Assembly (NCBI GenBank): GCA_024710355.1
Contig: JANJUX010000018.1
Location: 1 to 64,000, forward strand
DNA: 64,000 nt
DNA from: Candidatus Rifleibacteriota bacterium
GTDB lineage: Bacteria; Muiribacteriota; Ozemobacteria; Ozemobacterales; Ozemobacteraceae
Reading direction: 5' to 3'
Of this stretch, positions 35,864-43,898 are shown one piece after another. Each line of letters begins with the position of its first letter. Positions within the stretch are counted from its first letter, which is position 1. Under the pieces are notes generated by a model. It saw only the letters and a list, made by a program, of their open reading frames with translations. It was not told the DNA's origin and ran no database searches. Made by a program: the position numbers and the translations under genes.

Positions 35864-38071
35864 TTAATGCTTTACCGGGTTAAAAGCGGCGGGCATGGCA
35901 GAAACCTGCAGCCCTTCCAGTATTTCTCTGTCGTCTACCCTGAGATATTCGTTGCGCAAAACACCATTCGCCATAAACGTGACTTTGTAAGCGTCGTCAG
36001 AAACTGTCCGGCCATTATTGTAGCCAGTCGAATAGGGCAAAACAAAAGAAACTTTGCCCGCAGAATCACTGGTCATGCGAACATTATACAGATGTTTGAC
36101 TGATCCCAGGTGCAGTGCGAGAGATACGGTGGCATCCGTTTCGGGATCTACCTGCAGCTTCAGTCTTGCCCCTTTGACTTTCTCGAAAATCACATACGGT
36201 GGCTTCGGTTTATCAACAGTGTCAGCCACGTAAATTATCCTGAAATGGCTTGAAATGCCAAACTCCCCGAGGTTTGCCAACGCCATGTCGTTACGCAGCC
36301 AGAAATAAAACCAGTTTTTAAAATTACCCGCTCTTGGAATGTCCTGGTTCAGAAGCCTGTATTCAGGCCCTTCGGGCAAAGATCTGAAAAAATGCCAGAA
36401 ATTGTAATAATCATCTTCGTAGGATTCTACCGTATTGATGAATATGTATTTGACCCGGTATTTATCACATAGTGAAAAGGCTTCCTGTTCACTTTCAGCC
36501 GAAAAAATTTCTGCCATGGTCCTGAAGCCCCAGAAAGCATTACTGACAACGACAGGCCGCCTGGCATAATAAGCCAGAACATTACTGTCGTTGCGGTAGG
36601 TTAAGATGCCATATTCAGGGGTTCTGCCGTCATCATAGCCGGCAGTATGCGGCGTGTTTTTCTTTATCCAGCTGAATGCATCTATCTGTTCACTGGTTAA
36701 CAGGTTCTTGCTTTCCTTGATGAATGTGTGGTTGAAAAAAAGATGCGCAATAAAGAATGGTAGAAAAATCAAGGCCAGTTCAAGATTTTTGAATTTGAAC
36801 CCCGCAAGTCTCTTTTTTACAAACATAAAAACAAGGTAGGCAGAAATGCCCGAATATAGGCCGCTGCCAACGCTCAGCCAGCGTAAAAATCTTATCTGAT
36901 GCAGTGAAAGAAGCAGAAAAATTGTCAACCAGTTGCGGAGAACAAACCATTCTGGTCTGGCAAAAAAACCTTCCCGGTAAAAAAAGCATGCCGGGAAAAA
37001 AAAGCTGATCGGCCCGAAGGTAGCGGCTAAAATGAAGAAGGCGCTCACCGGTGTTTCGGGGTCTTTGCTGAGGAGCGGGGCAAGTTCGGTAATAAACTTG
37101 TGAACGGGGTCGATATGAAATAAAAAACCGCCTGCCTGCGATAACTGTTCACGGAAAACAACCCAGAGAACCAGGCCGGCGAGAAGACTGAACGATATTG
37201 TCGCTGCTCCGGGTCTTGAAAAATACTGAAAGGAAGAAAGAAACAACAAAAACAGCCCCCCGGCAATTATGCATAAGGGTTGAAAATAACCAAAGTGGTT
37301 CAGGGAAAGGCTGAAAGGGGCGTCGAAAAAGATTAAATAAAGAAATACCGGAATACTGCTTACAATCAGTGATTCAGAGGCATACTTCAGCTGAAGGTCA
37401 ACCTTCTGATAGTTCATCAGCCGGCAAAAACACGCCTGGCAAACGACAAAAAAGAAAAAAAAGGGCGAGCCAGCCCATGTAAAAGTCAGTAAAGTTCCTG
37501 AAAGACAGCCTGCAACCAGAAATTTCCTGTTTCCGGCACGAATGAACAAGAGGCAATTGCACAGCCAGAGCCAGATGAAAAAAGAGATCAGAAAGTCGTA
37601 ATCAAGCTTCATATAGCCGCTGACCAGGCTGGCCGCTCTGCCTGGCAGCAGAAAAAACGAGCAAAGTATAACCAGAACGGCGTTTCTGGAAATTTTACAG
37701 AGACAATGAATTATGGCAAGAAGATTGAGCCAGACAAAAAGCACGGGGACAGCGCCCACTAAAGCCAGAGGCTCGACCGACCCGGGTACAATCGCGTCAA
37801 AAAAGCGCCCGAGAAAAAGGAGAAAGCCCATGTGGAAAGGTGGAAACCTGAGCTGTATGGAAAAAGGAAAGCATCCGTAGGTGTCTTCCTTGATGAGCTC
37901 GCCCCTGTGAAGAGACTGGGCAAAAAATCTTATAAACAGCACAGAATCAGGGTCTGATTGCAGACTCTGATTCTGAATGTTGTCGGATAGAATAGGGCTT
38001 AGCAGCCATACCAGGCTCAGGAGCGACAGTACCAGTAAAAAAGGTATCGCCAGCCTGATTGTGTTATGCAT
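35864..38071 (-). CDS. STT3-like protein, paralogue 2, lacking the WWDYG motif
   Basis: Collinear with the protein at 11.6-13.9 kb over its whole length (735 against 739 residues), with the same loops: DPDS (40-43), MKLDYDFL with DYD (157-159), FITE (326-329) and IRFLRW (395-400). The soluble-domain position that reads TYWDEGN in paralogue 1 is TYRNDSN here (491-497), so the aromatic/acidic acceptor motif is gone, although YYARRP and the following AFWGFRTMAEIFS are kept. It may transfer glycans without reading a sequon, or be inactive. It lies 91 bases after the second Flp pilin in the same direction. Confidence 0.78.
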   Translation of the reverse strand: MHNTIRLAIPFLLVLSLLSLVWLLSPILSDNIQNQSLQSDPDSVLFIRFFAQSLHRGELIKEDTYGCFPFSIQLRFPPFHMGFLLFLGRFFDAIVPGSVEPLALVGAVPVLFVWLNLLAIIHCLCKISRNAVLVILCSFFLLPGRAASLVSGYMKLDYDFLISFFIWLWLCNCLLFIRAGNRKFLVAGCLSGTLLTFTWAGSPFFFFFVVCQACFCRLMNYQKVDLQLKYASESLIVSSIPVFLYLIFFDAPFSLSLNHFGYFQPLCIIAGGLFLLFLSSFQYFSRPGAATISFSLLAGLVLWVVFREQLSQAGGFLFHIDPVHKFITELAPLLSKDPETPVSAFFILAATFGPISFFFPACFFYREGFFARPEWFVLRNWLTIFLLLSLHQIRFLRWLSVGSGLYSGISAYLVFMFVKKRLAGFKFKNLELALIFLPFFIAHLFFNHTFIKESKNLLTSEQIDAFSWIKKNTPHTAGYDDGRTPEYGILTYRNDSNVLAYYARRPVVVSNAFWGFRTMAEIFSAESEQEAFSLCDKYRVKYIFINTVESYEDDYYNFWHFFRSLPEGPEYRLLNQDIPRAGNFKNWFYFWLRNDMALANLGEFGISSHFRIIYVADTVDKPKPPYVIFEKVKGARLKLQVDPETDATVSLALHLGSVKHLYNVRMTSDSAGKVSFVLPYSTGYNNGRTVSDDAYKVTFMANGVLRNEYLRVDDREILEGLQVSAMPAAFNPVKH

Positions 38072-38132
38072 TTTTTAAAATTCTGCTGTGGAAGATTAAT
38101 TTTATGCTTGATATTCAGGCAAAAACAGATCC

Positions 38133-38152
38133 CCTGATTCGTCTGCATCAGG
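38133..38152 (-). terminator. Weak terminator after the second Flp-like pilin
   Basis: CCTGAT and ATCAGG pair around an eight-base loop, 10 bases past the stop at 38163 on the minus strand, and a TTTTT run follows seven bases later. The six-bp stem suggests partial termination before the second STT3-like gene. Confidence 0.35.
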
Positions 38153-38162
38153 TAAAAGCCCG

Positions 38163-38336
38163 TTAATTTGATGCAGAGCTATCTATGGCGTTACCGATCG
38201 AATTACTGTATTCGCCCCAGACATTGCCAAGGTTGCCGGAGAAGCCAACAAGGGCGCTCACGCAGACAAGTGCTATGAGCGATAGCAACAAGGCATACTC
38301 TACCAGACCCTGACCTCTTTTTGATTTTGGTTTCAT
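38163..38336 (-). CDS. Flp-type pilin, second copy
   Basis: 57 residues: short basic leader (MKPKSKRG), class IVb processing site G/QGLVEY with Glu at +5, one hydrophobic helix (ALLLSLIALVCVSALVGF) and a short Ser/Asn-rich tail. This is the Flp pilin plan. An in-frame TTG at 38348 exists, but the ATG at 38336 with GGGA upstream is better placed. It follows Flp copy 1 after the terminator-like hairpin, and the tail has no N-x-S/T sequon. The helix contains a Cys, unlike copy 1. Confidence 0.8.
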   Translation of the reverse strand: MKPKSKRGQGLVEYALLLSLIALVCVSALVGFSGNLGNVWGEYSNSIGNAIDSSASN

Positions 38337-38372
38337 AATAATTCCCAAAAATAGAATTGGGCCTCAAAAACA

Positions 38373-38401
38373 AAGGCCGCAAAATTGCGTTTTGCGGCCT
38401 T
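38373..38401 (-). terminator. Rho-independent terminator of Flp pilin copy 1
   Basis: A 12-bp stem (AAGGCCGCAAAA with its complement) and five-base loop lie 15 bases past the pilin stop; on the minus strand it is followed by TGTTTTTG. Some read-through would be needed to express copy 2 unless that gene has its own promoter. Confidence 0.75.
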
Positions 38402-38415
38402 GCTTTTGCAAACCG

Positions 38416-38580
38416 TTAGTTGGAGATCGAGTTAGAAACGGTAGTCAGACCCTTGGAAATTTTGTTACCGGCAGTGGTGAGAGCAGCGATTGCTACGATA
38501 GCGATGAGACCAAGGATGAGTGCGTATTCTACGAGACCCTGACCTTCTTCTTCACGAACAAAACGTCTGATGAGTTCCAT
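38416..38580 (-). CDS. flp: Flp-type pilin, first copy
   Basis: 54 residues: leader MELIRRFVREEEG, class IVb cleavage site G/QGLVEYALI (Glu at +5), hydrophobic helix, and tail TTAGNKISKGLTTVSNSISN. This matches Flp/Fap pilins of tight-adherence fibres. SD AGGAGG lies five bases before the ATG; the longer frame to 38649 runs into the promoter and is rejected. No tad secretion genes (TadA, TadB/C, RcpA, TadV) are in the window. The mature protein has no N-x-S/T sequon. Confidence 0.88.
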   Translation of the reverse strand: MELIRRFVREEEGQGLVEYALILGLIAIVAIAALTTAGNKISKGLTTVSNSISN

Positions 38581-38620
38581 GGGAATCCTCCTGATAAGTT
38601 TTTGGCTACAGCCACAATGC

Positions 38621-38649
38621 ATTATCGCAAAAGTAATGCCAAATTGCAA
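38621..38649 (-). promoter_or_regulatory. Flp pilin promoter with overlapping sigma-70 and sigma-54 elements
   Basis: Minus strand: -35 TTGCAA (38644-38649), 17-bp spacer, -10 GATAAT (38621-38626). The spacer also contains TGGCAT-N5-TTGC (38627-38641), with GG and GC ten bases apart, as in -24/-12 sigma-54 sites. Which of the two is used cannot be told from sequence. Confidence 0.45.
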
Positions 38650-38776
38650 ATTTTTCGCAAAAGTCCCACAAGCAGCTTGCTGGTGCGGGTATTGTGGATT
38701 TTTCTTAAAAAAGGGCCGGCTCCGTGGGAAAAATTACAGGTAATAATTACCGCGGCTGGGGTAAAGTTGCCACATG

Positions 38777-40786
38777 TTAATTTTCGAACGGTATCGACTC
38801 GCGTCTGATGCCCCACTGGTCAGTCAGATCAGGGTACGCCTGACGCAGACGATAGTCGTAGATGTCGCCGGTCAGCTCTTTCATCAGCAGTACATCGTCT
38901 GTTTTACTGTCAGCGGTAGCTTCACAGCCAATATAAGCGGTGTCGCCGGCAAAACCCTGAATATTGTTGGGTCCGAATTTTATCAGAGGCAGTGTACCTG
39001 CCAGATGTTCGATCCCTTTACGCCCGGTGCCAAATGCACTTCGATCCGCCATAAGAAGGTTCTTTCTGACGATCGAATTGCCAACGGCGATTTGTACACA
39101 GTAGGGCGAATCGAAAGTGTTGTATTCGACCAGCGGGCTTTGCTGCTGAATTTTCAACCCCAGCCCCAGGGGCGACACAAACAGGTTGTCAGAGAATTCG
39201 ATGATACCGCCTGACTCATTGCTGATCAAACCATTCTCTGTGTATTCGAGGAAATTGCAGGCGATGATTTTCAGGCCATCGTTGCTCTGAGAATTGATGC
39301 CTGTATGCGGATGAACGAAGCTGCTTTCAGAAACCAGCAGTGAAGCATTGCTTTTCAGTTCCATGCCGATCGGGCAACGTTTTACGGTTATTCTGCCAAG
39401 CGTCAGACCGCTGGTATTCTCGCAAATGACGCCAGTTGAGCTGTTCGAGATGGCAATTGCAGAGAACGTGCCTTTTGCCTTGTCTATGTGCAGGGCGGTC
39501 TCGGCATCGGCAATGCTGACATTGACAAGAGTGTTGTCTGTGTTCTCAGAATTCTTGAATGAAATGCCATGCCATTGCCCTTTTTCGGGGCCGGTTTTGG
39601 CCGAGGCGAAAACGATCGGCAGGCTGCCGCCGGCGGAAGCAATCAATACGCCGCCGTCAACATTGAATTCAACCAGATTTTCGTTGCCACTGCGCAGGCC
39701 GTCGGTTTCGCTGATAAGAACCTCGACGCCAGCATCGATAAGCAGTCTTCCGGTTTCGCTTATACTGACGTCACCACCCACGTGATATGGGCTGTTGGCC
39801 CTGGTCCAGCGAACTTCGGTCGAGATATTGCCAGGAACCATCATACTGACAAGATTGTTGTAGCCACTCTCGTTGCCGGCCTGGTCAACAGCCGTAACCC
39901 GGTAATAGTATTTTTTGCCTGTGGTCACGGTGAAGTCGGTGAACCTCTCCTGACCGCGTGCAATCAGAGTATTGCTGATGAGGCTGAATACGCCATTTGC
40001 CACTTCGCTGCGATACACCTGATAACCCTTGAGGTCGGTGTCTGAAGAGGCTGCCCAGAAGACCGTCAGTTGACCGGGTCGGCCAGATAGAGCTATTTCG
40101 ACTCCGGTTGGAGAAGCCGGCGGGGTGCGGTCTTCAAGTGTGCTGAGAGTATTGACTGTCTGCAGCGAAGATGTCTCTGCCGGTCGGCCCTCGCGATTGG
40201 CCACGATTTTGAAATAGTAGGTTTTGGCGCCGGTCAAACCGGTTATTTTGAGGCTGTGGCTGGTCGAAAACACCCCTGATTCTTCTCTGACGACTCTTCC
40301 GAGCGAGTCGGTTTCGCCATACTCGATCAGGCCGTTGGTATAATCTGTGGTTTTCCAGGTGACCACCGCATGGGTTGAAGATACCTCTGTAACCTTGATT
40401 TCCTGATAATCAAAGCTGCGGGCTTCCATCTTCACATTGCCGGCAGCGGTATTGGAACCCGAATAAACCGCTGCTTTGAAGCTTGCGGTTCTGTAACCGA
40501 AAGCCTCAACAACAAAATCCTGTTCGCCAAAGCCTATTCCATCGATGAAATAGGCACCATTCTCGTCAGTCAGACACCAGCGGGTTCTATCATAGGCCCA
40601 GGTAACCAGAGCGTCTTCAACCGGTTTCTCCGAGATATTGATAATTTTGCCGCTGATCGAGCCTTCGCGCGGCGTGACATTGCTGCCCGAACATCCGATG
40701 ATGCCGGCAAAGGCCACGAATGCCAGCAATGCTGCCAGAGCAGCAAAGGCACCGCTGATTTTTCCGCTTCTAGCTGACTGACGCAT
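38777..40786 (-). CDS. Lipoprotein with regulatory-like domain, fibronectin III and beta-helix
   Basis: Signal peptide with lipobox GIIGC. Then a carboxypeptidase-regulatory-like (CNA-B-type) domain (GSISGKIINISEKPVEDALVTW), two fibronectin type III domains (KVTEVSSTHAVVTWKT; GVEIALSGRPGQLTVFW) and a C-terminal parallel beta-helix (LRSGNENLVEFNVDGG to the end) with right-handed-repeat character. It is an extracellular, probably surface-exposed adhesin or polysaccharide-interacting protein. The longer frame (to 40879) overlaps the TPR gene; the ATG at 40786 with AAAGGG upstream is preferred. Last gene of the long operon. Confidence 0.8.
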   Translation of the reverse strand: MRQSARSGKISGAFAALAALLAFVAFAGIIGCSGSNVTPREGSISGKIINISEKPVEDALVTWAYDRTRWCLTDENGAYFIDGIGFGEQDFVVEAFGYRTASFKAAVYSGSNTAAGNVKMEARSFDYQEIKVTEVSSTHAVVTWKTTDYTNGLIEYGETDSLGRVVREESGVFSTSHSLKITGLTGAKTYYFKIVANREGRPAETSSLQTVNTLSTLEDRTPPASPTGVEIALSGRPGQLTVFWAASSDTDLKGYQVYRSEVANGVFSLISNTLIARGQERFTDFTVTTGKKYYYRVTAVDQAGNESGYNNLVSMMVPGNISTEVRWTRANSPYHVGGDVSISETGRLLIDAGVEVLISETDGLRSGNENLVEFNVDGGVLIASAGGSLPIVFASAKTGPEKGQWHGISFKNSENTDNTLVNVSIADAETALHIDKAKGTFSAIAISNSSTGVICENTSGLTLGRITVKRCPIGMELKSNASLLVSESSFVHPHTGINSQSNDGLKIIACNFLEYTENGLISNESGGIIEFSDNLFVSPLGLGLKIQQQSPLVEYNTFDSPYCVQIAVGNSIVRKNLLMADRSAFGTGRKGIEHLAGTLPLIKFGPNNIQGFAGDTAYIGCEATADSKTDDVLLMKELTGDIYDYRLRQAYPDLTDQWGIRRESIPFEN

Positions 40787-40797
40787 GTTTCTGCCCT

Positions 40798-43374
40798 TTA
40801 AAGTCTGGTAAATGCTTCTTTGGCAAATCTTGAGATCTGAGTATTTGCCGGAGCGTTTTCGAAAGCCCGTTTGTAACATGCCTTGGCTTCTTTGATCAGG
40901 CGCTTTTCTTCGTAAGCCTGGCCAAGATAGAAACAGGCATAAGAATCACCGGGTGACAGGTTAACAACCCTTACCAGCGCGTCGATTGCCGAATCGGCCG
41001 CATGCTTGTCAAGGTAGGCGACGCCGAGGTTATACAGCGTGTAGGTGTCTTCGGGGTTGATTTCGACCGCGCGCTGCAATGAGGCGATGGCTTCGTCGAT
41101 CTGCCCCTGTTCGTAGAACGAAAGGCCAAGGTGTGAATGTGAATAGGCATCGTCTGAGTCAAGCTCGATCGCCTGTGAAAAGGCCTTGATTGCCTGCGGT
41201 ACTCTGCCGGTGTTCTTATAGAGCACGCCAAGGCTGTACTGCGAGAAAGCGTCTTCCGGGTTCAGAGAGATGGCTTTTTTGAAAGACTGTTCGGCAAGCT
41301 CGCGATTGCCCAGGCCACGATAAATGCTGCCAAGCAGATAGTGCGCGTAGAACTTGTCATCGTCGAGCCTGATGCTCATCATTACGCAGTTGAGTGCATT
41401 TTCCATCTGGTTCAGGCTCTTGTAAACCGAACCAAGAGCGAGAAGAACCGCCGGGTTGTCATCCTGGTATTTGAGCAGATCTTCAAACATTTCGCGGGCG
41501 TCTTCCATCATGCCGTTGTTCTTGTAGATCAGGCCGAGCAGATAACGGCTTTCGGTATCGGCCGGGTTGAGCTTGATCGTGCGCTTGATAGAACTGATAG
41601 CCTCTTCGAGACGGCCCTGATTAAGGTAGGCTTTGCCGAGATGGAAAAAGGCTTCCTGAAATTCCGGGTCGAGCTCGATGGTTTTATGCCACGAATTGAT
41701 TGCCTGATCGGCCTTGCCCACGCTCTTGTAGGCGATACCCAGTTGCAGGTGCGCATGTGAAAAGTCGGGGTCCAGGGCGACGGCTTTTTCCCACTCGCGG
41801 ATCGCTTCGTCGACCAGGCCCTTTTCGCGATAAGCCAGGCCAAGGCGGTAATGCGCGCCGGCATTGTCGGGGTTGATGGTAACCGAGCGTTTCCAGCGGG
41901 TCAGGTTCTGGTCATCGATGCCCTTGAGGCGATAGATTACTTCGAGGTTGTAGTTGGCGAAGCTGTCATACGGGTTCAGGGCAATGACCTTGCGGAACTC
42001 GATGATGGCTTCGTCATACATTTCCTTGTTTTTGTAGGCAGAGGCAAGCTTGTAGTGAGCTTCTGCATTGTTCGGGTTGTTGGCGATTTCGGCCTTGAAC
42101 TTTTCGATCATCATATCCATTTCGGTTTTGCTTTTGATGATCGCTGCCGGCTTGGCGGCCTGCGAAGTCTCGGTGGTCGCGCCCGGTTTTTTACGCAGTT
42201 CGCTGGCTTTGCGCCAGTGATAGACAGCCTGTTCGCAGTTGCCTTTTACGTCATATATTTCGCCGAGAACATCGTGCGCGCGGCTGAGGCGCTGATCTAG
42301 GAAAAGACTGCGCTTTAATTCGCCGGTCGCTTCGTCGAGCATGCCGCGGTCTTTGTAGGCAAGACCGAGGTTGAAATGCAGTTCGGCGTCGTTCGGATTG
42401 AGGTTGTTTTCAAGCCTGAACTGCTCGATTGCTTTCTGAATCTCGCCTTTTTTGCGCAGAACCATGCCAATATAAAGGCGTAGTCGCGGGTATTTCGGGT
42501 CATTTTTCAGGGCTTTCTTGAATTCTGAGAGTGCGGCATCGTCCATGCCCTGCTTCTGAAAAGCTTGGCCAAGATAGACGTTGGCTTCAGTCAGCACCGG
42601 ATTGATGGCAAGAACGCGTTTGAAAGACTCGACTGCCTCGTCGTAGCTTTGCCCGAAAAAGTGTGCCATGCCAAGATTGAGGAAGGCAAAGGCGTTGTCT
42701 GGGTTGATTTTGATCGATTCGCGCAGATGTCTGATCGCTTCTTCGTAGCTTTCCATGGCGACGAAACTGCGGCCAAGCTGGCAAAGAGCATAGGCGTCCT
42801 GCGGATTCAGCAGAACCGCTTTTTTAAACTCAACCACCGCCTTGCGTGGCTTGCCGATTTCGAGATAAACGGCGCCAAGCGAAAAATGTGCGTAGGCATA
42901 GTCGCGGTTGAGATCGATCGCATTTTTAAGGCGCACAATCGATTCATCATAGAGTTTCTTGAGCTTGTAAATCAAGCCCAGCTGCAGGTGTGCGAACGCG
43001 AAGTCGGGTTTCAGCGAAATGGCTTTTTTGAAACGTATGATCGCCTCGTCATACATGCCCTTGAGTTTGTAGATAACCCCAAGATTGGCATAAGGAAAGG
43101 CATAGCTCGTGTTGAACATGATCGCCTTTTTGAATTCGGTGATCGCTTCGTTGAGCATGCCCTTGTTGCGGTAGGCGAGACCGATAAAGTTGTGAGCATA
43201 AGCATCTTTCGGGTTGATGGTGATCGCATCTTTGAAAACATTGATGGCGCGATCGGTTTCGCCAGACATTTCCAGGGCGCGGGCCAGCTGGTAATAGGCA
43301 AAGAAGTCGCGTGGATTAGCTGCGATGCGTTTTTTGCAATCCTTGATCACCTGTTCGTATTTTTTTTCTACCAT
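40798..43374 (-). CDS. Giant TPR protein (about 24 repeats)
   Basis: 858 residues of near-continuous tetratricopeptide repeats of the form A..NLG..Y...G..DEAI..F++A+.LNP, in two blocks separated by a charged linker near residues 390-425 (KKPGATTETSQAAKPAAII). No signal peptide. The SD is poor, but the start is well placed 16 bases after the Nudix gene. The DNA has short internal repetitions as a result of the repeat structure. Probably a protein-binding scaffold. Partner unknown. Confidence 0.9.
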   Translation of the reverse strand: MVEKKYEQVIKDCKKRIAANPRDFFAYYQLARALEMSGETDRAINVFKDAITINPKDAYAHNFIGLAYRNKGMLNEAITEFKKAIMFNTSYAFPYANLGVIYKLKGMYDEAIIRFKKAISLKPDFAFAHLQLGLIYKLKKLYDESIVRLKNAIDLNRDYAYAHFSLGAVYLEIGKPRKAVVEFKKAVLLNPQDAYALCQLGRSFVAMESYEEAIRHLRESIKINPDNAFAFLNLGMAHFFGQSYDEAVESFKRVLAINPVLTEANVYLGQAFQKQGMDDAALSEFKKALKNDPKYPRLRLYIGMVLRKKGEIQKAIEQFRLENNLNPNDAELHFNLGLAYKDRGMLDEATGELKRSLFLDQRLSRAHDVLGEIYDVKGNCEQAVYHWRKASELRKKPGATTETSQAAKPAAIIKSKTEMDMMIEKFKAEIANNPNNAEAHYKLASAYKNKEMYDEAIIEFRKVIALNPYDSFANYNLEVIYRLKGIDDQNLTRWKRSVTINPDNAGAHYRLGLAYREKGLVDEAIREWEKAVALDPDFSHAHLQLGIAYKSVGKADQAINSWHKTIELDPEFQEAFFHLGKAYLNQGRLEEAISSIKRTIKLNPADTESRYLLGLIYKNNGMMEDAREMFEDLLKYQDDNPAVLLALGSVYKSLNQMENALNCVMMSIRLDDDKFYAHYLLGSIYRGLGNRELAEQSFKKAISLNPEDAFSQYSLGVLYKNTGRVPQAIKAFSQAIELDSDDAYSHSHLGLSFYEQGQIDEAIASLQRAVEINPEDTYTLYNLGVAYLDKHAADSAIDALVRVVNLSPGDSYACFYLGQAYEEKRLIKEAKACYKRAFENAPANTQISRFAKEAFTRL

Positions 43375-43390
43375 TGCCAGCCTCCGTCAG

Positions 43391-43855
43391 TCATGGAATC
43401 CATTCCAGGGTCTTAAACAATTCTGGGCTCTGACCTCTGGCGAATCTGATTATGTCTTCTTTCATCGCCGGGAATATTTCTTTATCAGCAAGCTCGTCAG
43501 CATCGAAAAAATCAAAACCTTCGACACGCTCATCGATACCGGTCGCCAGTGTCGAGAAGTCTGGGTTCAGACCTTCAAACACAAGAAACTGAATGTGGCG
43601 GCCATTGTCTGCATTCATCGATTCACGCACGAACAGCAGTCTGAATCCGGCTGCTCTGATACGCAGCTCTTCTTCAAGCTCGCGGGCCGCTGCCGTTTCT
43701 GCTGATTCGAGCGGGTCCTGGCCGCCGCCGGGCAGCAACCAGTAGCGCCTGCCATTTTTGTTGTGGCGGACAAAGCAGATTCGGCCGTCTTCCCGCTTCA
43801 GGAGAACGGTTACGCGAACGCGGATATGGTTATTGACTATTTCGGGCTGTTGCAC
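43391..43855 (-). CDS. Nudix hydrolase
   Basis: A 154-residue single-domain protein with the Nudix box: GGGQDPLES then AARELEEELRI, the catalytic Glu residues being in place (the box Gly before the final aliphatic residue is Arg). Nudix enzymes hydrolyse nucleoside diphosphates linked to another group; the substrate is not predictable. It lies between cheR and the TPR gene in the same direction. Confidence 0.85.
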   Translation of the reverse strand: MQQPEIVNNHIRVRVTVLLKREDGRICFVRHNKNGRRYWLLPGGGQDPLESAETAAARELEEELRIRAAGFRLLFVRESMNADNGRHIQFLVFEGLNPDFSTLATGIDERVEGFDFFDADELADKEIFPAMKEDIIRFARGQSPELFKTLEWIP

Positions 43856-43898
43856 ACCTAATTAATCGGCAACGGGCCGCGCCGGAATGAATGAAAAA

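Noticed and set aside
38739..38751. Short palindrome GGTAATAATTACC as an operator
   Set aside because: It lies between the fibronectin lipoprotein stop and the Flp promoter, but 90 bases upstream of it, and no second copy was found; no support for a regulator.
40798..43374. Tandem DNA repeats as a mobile element
   Set aside because: The short repetitions follow from the TPR protein sequence; there are no terminal inverted repeats or transposase.
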